Positions 53,722-61,832 are shown, numbered from the stretch's first letter. The stretch is DNA of 64,000 bases from Pseudomonadota bacterium (GCA_020161655.1 JAIUPC010000009.1:186001-250000); one strand, 5' to 3'. Numbers and translations: made by a program. Notes: generated from the letters alone by a model not told the origin.

Positions 53722-54924
53722 TCACGTCAGTTCGCCTGAGAAGGCTTTTTGCAGAAGGGCTTGGCGGAGCGCATCAAGTTGCGAGATCGTCGCTTGATAG
53801 TGGCGTTCAAGTGCGGAAGTTGTGGCGTTCACTTCCTCGATCTGGCTCACGGTTTTTCCAACTGCCCCAAGATCGGGAAAGGGCATTTGGAACTGCGCCA
53901 AAGCCTGACCAGTGAAATGTTGAATGCCAGACCCAGTGAAGTGCTCCTTTAGCTGTTCCGTGGCGTCCTTCATGAAAAGAAAGTACATCAAGAACGTTGC
54001 ATATGCCGGGTTTGAGAAACGAACGCGATGCAGTGCCTTCTGGAAGAAAACCGGCTCATCCTTGTCCCAAACCGCCGCACGACCGGGATAGCCGCCTTCG
54101 CAAATCAGCAAATCGCCTTTCTTCGCAGAGTAACGATCCACCTCCCGATCCTCGATCCGCATTTCCAGCATGTCGGACGTGTCGACCTCAAACCAACGGA
54201 CGTTGATGTTTCTGAGGTAGGGGCGCAAGGCGCCTTGGTTCTTGTTCTTGTCGAGCATTTTGCCCAAGCAATGTTCGGCAATATCACCAATTCGACGAAG
54301 GGAGTGGAGCCGCTCGCATTCAGCAAACAAGTTACGAAGATGGTTCAGGGCAAGAACTTGCGCATCCGCAAGGTTGGCTTTGGCGTTGGCACGGGCGCGG
54401 GAGAGGCCCTCGAAAGCTTCATCCAGTACCGCAACGATCCGCTTCTGTTCGTTCAGCGTCGGGAGAGGGATGGTGACATTGCCCAGATTTGCTCGGCTAA
54501 TTCTAAGGCGCGTCGTGCCAGTGCTGCGCGCGGCAATCTCTGACAGGTAGTCGCGTGACTGAGCGAAGTACACGAAGAACTCTGGATCCATCGCTGAGCG
54601 ATCAAACCGAAGTATGGTGCAGTCAACCGCCGTAATCATCCGCTCCCCGGTTTCGGGAATGATACATGCGCGCCCCACGGGGTCAGGCAGTCGCGAAATC
54701 AAGCAATCCCCCGGACGGATTTCAGTGCACCGAATGCGCTTGAAGGTTTCTTCACTGATGAAGCGTGCTTTTTCAGCGCGATCCTTGAACACGCCGTCAC
54801 CAACATTGCCAGTCTGGATCAATCGTATGCCGGAGTCCGATTGGTCCTTCGTTTCTATCCAATCTCCATCCGCAAAAGTCGTCGTGACGGTCTGCAACTC
54901 AGCCTTACGCCACCCAACCGTCAC
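53722..54924 (-). CDS. hsdS: Type I restriction-modification specificity subunit S (HsdS)
   Basis: DNA-recognition subunit of 400 aa with two target recognition domains. The first covers about residues 1-160 (GIRLIQTGNVGDGVF, PGDCLISRLPDPVGR). The second covers about 215-380 (IGDIAEHCLGKMLDKNKNQG, KGDLLICEGGYPGRAAVWDK). They are separated by the conserved helical repeats NEQKRIVAVLDEAFEGLSRARANAKANL and EEVNATTSALERHYQATISQLDALRQALLQKAFSGEL. GTG at 54924 overlaps the hsdM stop by 4 bp. The recognition sequence cannot be deduced. Confidence 0.9.
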   Translation of the reverse strand: MTVGWRKAELQTVTTTFADGDWIETKDQSDSGIRLIQTGNVGDGVFKDRAEKARFISEETFKRIRCTEIRPGDCLISRLPDPVGRACIIPETGERMITAVDCTILRFDRSAMDPEFFVYFAQSRDYLSEIAARSTGTTRLRISRANLGNVTIPLPTLNEQKRIVAVLDEAFEGLSRARANAKANLADAQVLALNHLRNLFAECERLHSLRRIGDIAEHCLGKMLDKNKNQGALRPYLRNINVRWFEVDTSDMLEMRIEDREVDRYSAKKGDLLICEGGYPGRAAVWDKDEPVFFQKALHRVRFSNPAYATFLMYFLFMKDATEQLKEHFTGSGIQHFTGQALAQFQMPFPDLGAVGKTVSQIEEVNATTSALERHYQATISQLDALRQALLQKAFSGELT

Positions 54925-56369
54925 AGCAGCCCCCTGATCCGCTCAAGGATTTCCGCCGTCTCGGCATCGCGGGCAAGGATCGCGTCGATGATCGCTTCCG
55001 GGCTGCGCAGCGCCTCGGCCTCTGGCGCGTTGGGGTTCTTCGCCGACAGATCGAAGGTCGCCGCGTCCACATCGGCCACGTCCACAACCCAAGACTTCGG
55101 TCCCGTCACAAACCCACGCTGCAAGGCCACGAACTCGGCCATGTCGTCATCGTTCAGCGGGTTCGTCTTGCCCATGCTGCGGCCCGGATCAAGCTGGTAG
55201 TACCAGATGCGCCGGGTGGGCTCCCCCTTCTGGAAGAACAGCACCACCGTCTTGACCCCGGCCCCCTGAAAGGTGCCCTGCGGGCAGTCCAGGATGGTGT
55301 GAAGGTTGCACGCCTCCAGCAGTTCCCGCCGCAGGGCCACGCTGGCATTGTCGGTGTTGCTGAGGAAGGTGTTCTTGATGACCACCGCCGCGCGCCCCCC
55401 GGCCCGCAGCTTGCGGATGAAGTGTTGCAGAAACAGGTATGCCGTCTCGCCCGACTTGATGGGAAAGTTTTGCTGCACCTCGCGCCGTTCGCCGCCGCCG
55501 AAGGGCGGGTTGGCAAGGATGATGTCGTGGCGGTCCCTCTCCTGATAATCCAGCACGTTCTCGTTGAGCGAATTGGTATGGACGATGTTCGGGGCCTCGA
55601 TCCCGTGAAGGACCATGTTCATGATGCCGATGACATAGGCGAGCGACTTCTTCTCCTGCCCGTAGAAGGTGCGGCGTTGCAGGGTCTCATAATCGCTGGC
55701 GCTGATGTCGGGGCGGCGCAGATAGTCATAGGCTTCGCAGAGGAAACCCGCCGACCCCACCGCGCCGTCATAGATCGTCTCGCCGATCTGCGGATCGGTG
55801 ACGCGGATCATGGCGCGGATCAGCGGGCGGGGCGTATAGTATTCGCCGCCGTTGCGCCCGGCGTTGCCCATGCGGCGAATGCGGGTTTCGTAGAGCGTGG
55901 ACAGTTCGTGCTTGTCGGCCTGGGTCTTGAAGGCGAGCCCGTCCACGATCTCCAGCACGTCGCGCAGGATGTAGCCGGAGCGAAACTTGGACCGCAGTTC
56001 GGTGAAGACCTCAGCGATCTTGTACTCGATGGTGTCGGGGCCGGTGGCGCGGTCATGGAAGCGGGCCAGATAGGGAAACAGGCGGCGGTCCACGAACTCC
56101 ACCAGATCGTCGCCCGTCAGCGCGGCGTTGTGATCGAACTCGCCATTCACCTTGGGCGCGGCCCATTCGTCCCAGCGAAACTCGCCGTCGATGATCGGGC
56201 TGTAGCCCTTGCCTTCCAGTTCGGCCCGGTCCTGCCGCTCGCCTTCCAGATCGTGCAGGTATTTCAGGAACATGACCCAAGAGGTTTGTTCGACGTAATC
56301 CAGTTCGTTGCTGATGCCTTCCTCGGCCCGCAGGGCTTTCTCGATGGCATTGAAGGCGTTTTCGTACAT
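54921..56369 (-). CDS. hsdM: Type I restriction-modification DNA methyltransferase subunit M (HsdM)
   Basis: N6-adenine methyltransferase subunit of 482 aa. The N-terminal helical domain (FNAIEKALRAEEGISNELDYVEQTSWVMFLKYLHDLE) is typical. The S-adenosylmethionine motif I is DGAVGSAGFLCEAYDYL, a variant of the usual DPxxGxGGFL. The catalytic motif IV is ILANPPFGGGERREVQ. GRNGGEYYTPRPLIRAMI is the standard preceding motif. ATG at 56369 follows AGGGGA nine bases upstream; a longer frame continues but lacks similarity. It is the first gene of the hsdM-hsdS-hsdR operon. Confidence 0.93.
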   Translation of the reverse strand: MYENAFNAIEKALRAEEGISNELDYVEQTSWVMFLKYLHDLEGERQDRAELEGKGYSPIIDGEFRWDEWAAPKVNGEFDHNAALTGDDLVEFVDRRLFPYLARFHDRATGPDTIEYKIAEVFTELRSKFRSGYILRDVLEIVDGLAFKTQADKHELSTLYETRIRRMGNAGRNGGEYYTPRPLIRAMIRVTDPQIGETIYDGAVGSAGFLCEAYDYLRRPDISASDYETLQRRTFYGQEKKSLAYVIGIMNMVLHGIEAPNIVHTNSLNENVLDYQERDRHDIILANPPFGGGERREVQQNFPIKSGETAYLFLQHFIRKLRAGGRAAVVIKNTFLSNTDNASVALRRELLEACNLHTILDCPQGTFQGAGVKTVVLFFQKGEPTRRIWYYQLDPGRSMGKTNPLNDDDMAEFVALQRGFVTGPKSWVVDVADVDAATFDLSAKNPNAPEAEALRSPEAIIDAILARDAETAEILERIRGLL

Positions 56370-56439
56370 GCAGCCTGTCCCCTGCGCTTTTCCCCTTCCT
56401 TTCAGAATGAACGCCGAGGGGCAAGGCAGGATGGCCCGA

Positions 56440-57012
56440 TCAGGCGGCGGCCACTTCCTTGGCTTCGTCAAGTATCCTGTAGACGCTCGCCCTGCCGATC
56501 CCGAGGCGCTTGGCGATCTCCGTGCCCCCGACCCCTTCCCGGTGCAGCCGGAGAACATCGTCAGCCTTCGCCCGTGCAGTCGGTGCCCTGCCCTTGTACT
56601 TGCCTTCGGCCTTCGCCTTGGCGATCCCCTCGCGCTGGCGTTCCAGCATGATCTCCCGTTCAAACTCCGCAACGCCCCCGAGGATGGTCAGCATCAGCTT
56701 GCCAGTGGGTGTCGAAGTATCAATGCCCATGCCGAGGATACGGAGCGCCACGCCCTTGGCCTCAAGCTGCCCGAGGATTTCCACCAGATGGGCCACGGAG
56801 CGCGCCAGACGGTCGAGCTTGGTGACAACAAGGGCGTCCCCCTGCCGGGCGAAGGCAAGCGCCTCTGCCAGCGCCTCGCGCTTCACCACGTCCACGGAGG
56901 AAACCTGTTCCTCAAAGACGCGCTCGCAGCCCGAAGCGGTCAGGTCGCGCTTCTGCGCTTCAAGCCCGGCCTTCTGGTCGAGGGTGGAGGTTCTGGCGTA
57001 GCCGATCAGCAT
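56440..57012 (-). CDS. Serine site-specific recombinase (resolvase/invertase family)
   Basis: Small serine recombinase of 190 aa. The catalytic Ser is in MLIGYARTSTLDQKAGLEAQ (Y-x-R-x-S). The conserved DxL-R stretch is KLDRLARSVAHLVEILGQL, and GGVAEFEREIMLERQREGIAKAKAEGKYKGR is the E-helix region. The C-terminal helix-turn-helix LRLHREGVGGTEIAKRLGIGRASVYRILDEA binds DNA. ATG at 57012 has AAGGA nine bases upstream. It is 70 bp upstream of hsdM on the same strand. Whether it resolves the element or inverts DNA cannot be told; no inverted-repeat pair was found near hsdS. Confidence 0.92.
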   Translation of the reverse strand: MLIGYARTSTLDQKAGLEAQKRDLTASGCERVFEEQVSSVDVVKREALAEALAFARQGDALVVTKLDRLARSVAHLVEILGQLEAKGVALRILGMGIDTSTPTGKLMLTILGGVAEFEREIMLERQREGIAKAKAEGKYKGRAPTARAKADDVLRLHREGVGGTEIAKRLGIGRASVYRILDEAKEVAAA

Positions 57013-57051
57013 GGGGGTAATCCTTCTGCGGTGTCTCACTGGGTCTTAGAT

Positions 57052-57081
57052 GTGATACGCCGCTCTGCCTCAATATGTCAA
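57052..57081 (-). promoter_or_regulatory. Sigma-70-type promoter of the serine recombinase gene
   Basis: Read on the minus strand: TTGACA (57081-57076), an 18-bp spacer, then TATCAC (57057-57052), 40 bp before the ATG at 57012. The -35 is perfect and the -10 is fair. Between it and the Abi gene (57082-57388) lie no genes. Confidence 0.6.
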
Positions 57082-57388
57082 CACCATTCTTATGGGACAC
57101 CTTCCGGTAAGCCCTGAGACGACTCGCTAGACCGAGCCCTGTGAGACAGCGAGAGGTCGCACCGCATCGCACAGAGGATCCGCCGGGGCCGATCAGGGGC
57201 AGCGGAGCGAGAAGTCGGAAGGGGCTAGTGGAGGCGCACCGCATGGGCAGCCGAGGGGGCACCGGGGGGTATCGCGCGGCGCTGGCGGTTGAGTCTAGGG
57301 CCTCAGATTTTTCTGCCAAATTTCCGTTGGCTTTACCCAGTTCGGCGGGCGATCATCGCACGGGCTTGTCAAGCGCGGAGAGCAAGAA

Positions 57389-58228
57389 TTGTCCGAACAT
57401 ATCCCATCGCCGCTGATTGGCGTCATAGGTGAGATTTTCAGCGATCATTACACCCACTCTGATATTGACCGGCTCTTTGCCTACGCGGATGCGCCGGGTG
57501 ATCCCCCGGAAGGAAACAAGGTCAAGAAAACCGTCGAATGGCTGCGGCGGACAAACAAATTAGCGCCTGATCCCATCACTATTTTGGGGGCGCTGCTAGA
57601 GGACCTGATGGACAAGGACCCAGATGACGGCACCGCAGCCGCAACATGGCTGTTAGGGGCCGGTTCTGATTCAAATCCACTGCGTCAAAGGCAAGAACGA
57701 ATGCGCGCGGCGCTGGGCAAGGCAGGGCTGGGGTATTCGATTGGTGGTCACATTGGGCCATCCTTGGCAAGCCCGACGCTGACGCTTCGTGAGATGATCG
57801 AGGGCGGTGGCCTGTCCGCAGTCTCAGTCGAAATGGACAGAGCGTTGAAACAGGTCGAGACCGACCCAAATGCAGCGGCCCATTACGCGGCGAACATTCT
57901 TGAAGCAGCCTTCAAGGCGTATCTTGGGAAGAAGGGTGTCCCCTTCGATGACCAAAGGGACACCCTAAGTCGCTTGTGGGAACTGGTCCGGGATTCCCTT
58001 GGCATCAACGCACAAGACCTTGCGTCTAACGATCTGCGAAAAATTGCATCTGGTCTAAATAGCGTCGTGGACGGAACGATGTTCCTTCGTAACAAGAAAA
58101 GCGGCGCGCACGGGCGTACTGAGGCCCAAATCAAAGAGAACGTGCTGCGGCCCCGGCACGCCCGTTTGGTGATCCATTCGGCCCACACGCTGGCGGCCTA
58201 TGTGATCGAATGTTTGGCAGGGAAGTGA
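57389..58228 (+). CDS. Abortive infection family protein (Abi_C-like C-terminus)
   Basis: Protein of 279 aa. The N-terminal half is helical without known motifs. The C-terminal half matches the Abi_C pattern: AHYAANILEAAFKAYLGKKGVPFDDQRDTLSRLWELVRDSLGI, then NDLRKIASGLNSVVDGTMFLRNKKSGAHGRTEAQ and PRHARLVIHSAHTLAAYVIE. The LRNK-SGAHG block is the most conserved part. It is thought to act in phage-induced cell death or growth arrest. The start is TTG 57389 with GGAG eight bases upstream. It is the only rightward gene at this end and lies 130 bp before the right attachment site. Base composition is more AT-rich than the chromosome. Confidence 0.75.
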   Translation: MSEHIPSPLIGVIGEIFSDHYTHSDIDRLFAYADAPGDPPEGNKVKKTVEWLRRTNKLAPDPITILGALLEDLMDKDPDDGTAAATWLLGAGSDSNPLRQRQERMRAALGKAGLGYSIGGHIGPSLASPTLTLREMIEGGGLSAVSVEMDRALKQVETDPNAAAHYAANILEAAFKAYLGKKGVPFDDQRDTLSRLWELVRDSLGINAQDLASNDLRKIASGLNSVVDGTMFLRNKKSGAHGRTEAQIKENVLRPRHARLVIHSAHTLAAYVIECLAGK

Positions 58229-58265
58229 CGAACTAGGTGGAGCGATTCCGGGCTCCTAAAATAAA

Positions 58266-58288
58266 CTGGTCAGAATGGCTGGTCAGAA
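58266..58288. repeat. Right copy of the 23-bp internal repeat
   Basis: Identical to 47071-47093 and in the same orientation, 70 bp inside attR. Together the two copies frame the island just within its attachment sites. Confidence 0.6.
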
Positions 58289-58357
58289 TGGGCCGCATCG
58301 GTAGTCCGATCTGGCGCCTAACCATTTGATTTTAATCGAATTTATGCGCAATCAGGA

Positions 58358-58387
58358 GAAGTGGTGGCGAGGGAGGGACTCGAACCC
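58358..58387. repeat. Right attachment site (attR) within tRNA-Met
   Basis: Thirty bases identical to 46986-47015. Here they form part of the intact tRNA-Met gene (T-arm, acceptor 3' strand, CCA), so the element regenerates the tRNA on integration. Confidence 0.88.
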
Positions 58388-58438
58388 TCGACCTCGCGAT
58401 TATGAGTCGCGCGCTCTAACCAGCTGAGCTACCTAGCC
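58362..58438 (-). tRNA. tRNA-Met (anticodon CAT), island integration target
   Basis: A 77-nt cloverleaf on the minus strand. The D-arm is TAGCTCAGCTGG, the anticodon stem CGCGA/TCGCG holds the loop CTCATAA (anticodon CAT), the T-arm is GAGGGTTCGAGTCCCTC, and CCA is encoded. The acceptor stem GGCTAGG with CCTCGCC has one mismatch, T4 against C69. The pattern fits elongator tRNA-Met; the initiator type is unlikely because positions 1-72 pair. Confidence 0.93.
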
Positions 58439-58493
58439 ACTGGGGGCGCTAGGTAAGTCAGGCCCCCAAGGACGTCAAGCCCGGAAGTACCTC

Positions 58494-59504
58494 TTACACG
58501 CGATAGTATTCGCGGTACCAGTCGACGGTCGCGGCCATGCCCTTGGTGATGCCGGTTTCTGGCCTGTAGCCGGTCAGGCGGCGGAGCAGCGCATTATCGG
58601 CCCAGGTCGCGGGGACGTCGCCCTTCTGCATCTCCATGTAGTGCTTCTTCGCCTTCTTGCCGGTTGCCGCCTCGATGGCGGCGATGAAATCCTCAAGCGC
58701 CACCTTTTCGCCATTGCCGATGTTGACCACGCGCCATGCCGCGACGGGCGACAGGCTGTCGCCCTCGGCGATGTCTTCCGGGCGGGCGGGGCGCATAGGG
58801 GGCGTGTCGATCAAAAGGCGGATCGCGCGGACAAGATCGGTGACATAGGTGAAGTCGCGGAACATCTTGCCATGGCCGTAGACGTCGATGGTGTCGCCGG
58901 CGAGGATCGCCTTGGTGAACTTGAACGGCGCCATGTCGGGCCGGCCCCATGGCCCGTAGACGGTGAAGAACCGGAAGCAGGTGGTGGGCAAGTTCCAGAG
59001 ATGCGCCCAGGAATGGCTGAGGCTCTCAGTCGCCTTCTTGGTCGCGGCATAGAGCGAGACCTGGGTGTCGCACTTGTCGGTCTCGCGGTAGGGCATCTCG
59101 GTATTCGCGCCGAAGACCGAGGAGGTCGAGGCGAGGAGGAGATGGCCGACATTGGCATCCCGCGCCGCCTCCATGATGTTGAAGGTGCCTTCGATATTCG
59201 AAGACAGGTAGCTCCGCGGTGCTTCGAGGCTGTAGCGCACCCCGGCCTGGGCGGCGAGGTGGATCACGGCATCGGGGCGGAAGTCGGCGATGTCCCTGGC
59301 GAGGCGGGTGGCGTCTTCCAGCATGAACTCGGCGAAGCTGAAATTCGGATGATGCATCAGCCCGGCGAGGCGGTCGCGCTTCAGGCTGACGTCATAGTAA
59401 TCCGTCATCCCGTCCATGCCGCGTACGGTCATGCCTTCGTCGAGAAGAAGCCGGGCGAGGTGATAGCCGATGAACCCCGCCGCGCCGCTGATATAGACCC
59501 GCAT
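58494..59504 (-). CDS. NAD-dependent epimerase, probable UDP-glucuronate 4-epimerase
   Basis: Extended short-chain dehydrogenase of 336 aa. The NAD-binding GxxGxxG is in YISGAAGFIGYHLARLLLDEG. The active site has LLLASTSSVFGANTEMPYRE and SLYAATKKATESLSHSW (Tyr-x3-Lys). The FRFFTVYGPWGRPDMAPFKFTKAIL stretch is characteristic of UDP-glucuronate 4-epimerases (GalE/Cap1J/LpsL type). It would supply UDP-galacturonate for surface polysaccharide. The ATG at 59504 gives the family start. It stands alone between tRNA-Met and the selD-type gene, divergent from the latter. Confidence 0.88.
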   Translation of the reverse strand: MRVYISGAAGFIGYHLARLLLDEGMTVRGMDGMTDYYDVSLKRDRLAGLMHHPNFSFAEFMLEDATRLARDIADFRPDAVIHLAAQAGVRYSLEAPRSYLSSNIEGTFNIMEAARDANVGHLLLASTSSVFGANTEMPYRETDKCDTQVSLYAATKKATESLSHSWAHLWNLPTTCFRFFTVYGPWGRPDMAPFKFTKAILAGDTIDVYGHGKMFRDFTYVTDLVRAIRLLIDTPPMRPARPEDIAEGDSLSPVAAWRVVNIGNGEKVALEDFIAAIEAATGKKAKKHYMEMQKGDVPATWADNALLRRLTGYRPETGITKGMAATVDWYREYYRV

Positions 59505-59621
59505 GCCGTGCCTTCCTTTACCGCGAGGCCGATCCTTAGCGCGATCGGGTGCTGCGGCCAAGGCCGGGCATCGCCAAAGCCGAAGCGAGCCGCTACGAAG
59601 AGGGCGGGGAGGAATGGGCGG

Positions 59622-61799
59622 ATGCAGGCAGCGATCCCACTGACGCGCGATCTGGTCCTGATCGGGGGCGGGCATACCCATGCGCTCGTGCTGCGCATGT
59701 GGGGCATGGCGCCCCTGCCGGGGGCACGGCTGACGCTCATCAGCCCGGCGCCGACGGCGGCCTATTCGGGGATGCTGCCGGGCCATGTCGCCGGGCATTA
59801 CCCGCGCGAGGCGCTGGAGATCGACCTTGTGAAGCTTGCCCGTTTTGCCGGGGCGCGGCTGATCCTTGGCCATGCCGAGGGGATCGACCGGCAGGCGCAA
59901 AGGGTGATCGTGCCGGGGCGGGCGGATGTGGCCTATGACGTGGCCTCCATCGACATCGGCATATCCTCAGGGATGCCGGACCTGCCGGGTTTTGCCGACC
60001 ATGCGGTGCCGGCGAAACCGCTCGACGTCTTTGCCGCGCATTGGGCGCGGTTCCTGCGCGAGGTGAGGGCAGGCAGACGGGCGCCCACCGTCGCGGTGAT
60101 CGGCGGTGGCGTGGCCGGGGTGGAACTGGCGCTCGCCGCCAAGTACCGGCTGGGCGAGGGAGCGAAGGTTGCGGTGATCGAGGCGGCGGCGCCCTTGGCG
60201 CTTCTCGGCAAGGGCGCGCAACGGGCGCTTTTCGCGCATCTCGATCAGGCGGGCGTCTTGCTTCTGGCGGGGTTGCCGGCGGTCGGGGTCGATGCGGTCG
60301 GGGTGACGCTCGCCGATGGCCGGCAGGTCGCGGCGGATTTCGTCATCGGCGCGGCGGGGACGCGGCCAGCGCCATGGCTGGCGGAGACGGGGCTGGAGCT
60401 TGCAGAGGGCTTCGTCGCCATCGGCGAGACGCTGCAATCGGTGACCGATCCGGCAATCTTTGCCTCCGGCGATGTCGCGGCCATGGTCCATGCGTCGCGC
60501 CCAAAGGCCGGGGTCTTTGCCGTGCGGCAGGCGCCGGTCCTGCATGAGAACCTGAAGGTGGCGCTGACCGGGCAGGGCCGGATGCGGCCCTACCATCCGC
60601 AGCGCGATTACCTGAAGCTCATCTCCACCGGCCACAGGGCCGCCGTCGCCGACAAATGGGGCCTCAGGCTCGACGGAGCGGCGCTCTGGCGCTGGAAGGA
60701 CCGGATCGACCGCGCCTTCATGGCGAAGTTCAGCGACCTGCCGGAGATGGAGAAGCCGAAGCTGCCGGAGGTGATGGCGGCGGGTGTGCGCGAGACGCTG
60801 GGCGAAAAGCCGCTTTGTGCGGGCTGCGGCGCCAAGGTCGGATTCGGCGATCTCGCCTCGGTCCTGGCCGATCTGCCACGCGTCGGGCGGCCGGATGTGC
60901 TTCTCGGGGCCGGTGACGATGCGGCGGTGCTGGCGGCGGGAAAGGGCTATCAGGTGCTGACCACCGATCACCTTCGCGCCTTTACCGAGGACCCCTGGCT
61001 CTTGTCGCGCATCACCGCGATCCATGCCTTGGGCGATGTCTGGTCGATGGGTGCCAGACCGCAGGCGGCGCTGTCGCAGGTGATCCTGCCGCGCATGGCG
61101 CCGAAGCTGCAGCGCGAGACCCTGCGCGAGATCATGGCGGCGGCGGCCGAGGTCTTTGCCGCCGAGGGGGCGGAGATCGTCGGTGGCCACACGACGATGG
61201 GGGCGGAGATGACGGTGGGCTTCACCGTGACCGGCCTTGCCGCCAATGCGCCGATCACGCTTTCTGGCGCCAAGCCCGGCGACTGGCTGATCCTGACGAA
61301 GCCCATCGGCACCGGCGTGATCCTTGCGGCGGAAATGCTGCGCGCCGCGCCGGGTGATGTCGTGGCCGCCTGCCTTCGGTCGATGGCGCGGCCGCAGGGG
61401 GCGGCGGCGCGCATCCTTGCGCCCCACGCCCATGCGATGACCGACGTGACCGGCTTCGGCCTTGCCGGGCATCTTCTGGAAATGATGACAGCCTCGCGCG
61501 CCGCTGCGCATATCGACCTGACCTTCGTGCCGCTTCTGTCGGGGGCCGAGGCGCTGTCGGCCTCCGGCCACGGATCGACGATCCTGCCCGCGAACCGGGC
61601 GGCGGCGGCGCGGATGTTCTGGACCGAAAGCCCGAGGGCGGAGCTCCTCTTCGATCCGCAGACCTCGGGCGGGCTGCTGGCGGCGGTTCCGGCTTCTCAC
61701 GCCCGCGATATCGTCGCCCGGCTCAGGGACGCGGGCGAGGCAGCGGCGATCATCGGCGCGGTGGAAGAGGGCGAGGCCTTCCTGACGGTGGAGAATTGA
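59622..61799 (+). CDS. selD: FAD-dependent oxidoreductase / selenide, water dikinase (SelD) fusion
   Basis: Fused protein of 725 aa. Residues 1-370 are an NDH-2-like pyridine nucleotide-disulfide oxidoreductase: LVLIGGGHTHALVL (first FAD motif) and VAVIGGGVAGVELALAAKY (second nucleotide motif). Residues about 395-725 are selenophosphate synthetase: CAGCGAKVGFGDL holds the catalytic Cys and Lys, and VLLGAGDDAAVL, TTDHLRAFTEDPWL, IVGGHTTMGAEMTVGFTVTGLA and the C-terminal ADPQTSGGLLAAV-type motif (here LLFDPQTSGGLLAAV) complete it. It makes selenophosphate from selenide and ATP; the oxidoreductase part may supply reduced selenium. It is convergent with mnmH, 33 bp apart. Confidence 0.92.
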   Translation: MQAAIPLTRDLVLIGGGHTHALVLRMWGMAPLPGARLTLISPAPTAAYSGMLPGHVAGHYPREALEIDLVKLARFAGARLILGHAEGIDRQAQRVIVPGRADVAYDVASIDIGISSGMPDLPGFADHAVPAKPLDVFAAHWARFLREVRAGRRAPTVAVIGGGVAGVELALAAKYRLGEGAKVAVIEAAAPLALLGKGAQRALFAHLDQAGVLLLAGLPAVGVDAVGVTLADGRQVAADFVIGAAGTRPAPWLAETGLELAEGFVAIGETLQSVTDPAIFASGDVAAMVHASRPKAGVFAVRQAPVLHENLKVALTGQGRMRPYHPQRDYLKLISTGHRAAVADKWGLRLDGAALWRWKDRIDRAFMAKFSDLPEMEKPKLPEVMAAGVRETLGEKPLCAGCGAKVGFGDLASVLADLPRVGRPDVLLGAGDDAAVLAAGKGYQVLTTDHLRAFTEDPWLLSRITAIHALGDVWSMGARPQAALSQVILPRMAPKLQRETLREIMAAAAEVFAAEGAEIVGGHTTMGAEMTVGFTVTGLAANAPITLSGAKPGDWLILTKPIGTGVILAAEMLRAAPGDVVAACLRSMARPQGAAARILAPHAHAMTDVTGFGLAGHLLEMMTASRAAAHIDLTFVPLLSGAEALSASGHGSTILPANRAAAARMFWTESPRAELLFDPQTSGGLLAAVPASHARDIVARLRDAGEAAAIIGAVEEGEAFLTVEN

Positions 61800-61832
61800 G
61801 GGGGACCGGGGAATGCCGGGCTGAAGCCCGGC

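Larger units (their letters stand above)
46986..58387. mobile_element. Integrated genomic island in tRNA-Met(CAT), about 11.4 kb
   Basis: The element is bounded by a perfect 30-bp direct repeat (46986-47015 and 58358-58387) that corresponds to the 3' end of tRNA-Met. It carries an integrase next to the left repeat. The contents are integrase, ParB-like protein, RNase HI, zinc-ribbon protein, hsdR, hsdS, hsdM, serine recombinase and an Abi_C-like protein. Second repeats of 23 bp lie just inside both ends (47071-47093, 58266-58288). No conjugation or phage structural genes are visible, so it is probably a mobilisable or satellite-type island. Confidence 0.85.

Noticed and set aside
54921-56672. 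Longer hsdM frame starting at 56672 (583 aa)
   Set aside because: The additional N-terminal residues are Arg/Ser-rich and unlike HsdM, and they overlap the serine recombinase gene in antisense frame. The ATG at 56369 has a good ribosome site and the family N-terminus.
58442-58469. Terminator between tRNA-Met and the epimerase gene
   Set aside because: TGGGGGC and GCCCCCA form a 7-bp stem but the loop is about 14 nt and no T-run follows on either strand.
58641-59621. N-terminal extension of the SelD fusion (frame open from 58641)
   Set aside because: The extra 327 residues are the antisense shadow of the epimerase gene; the FAD motif begins right after the ATG at 59622, which has its own ribosome site.
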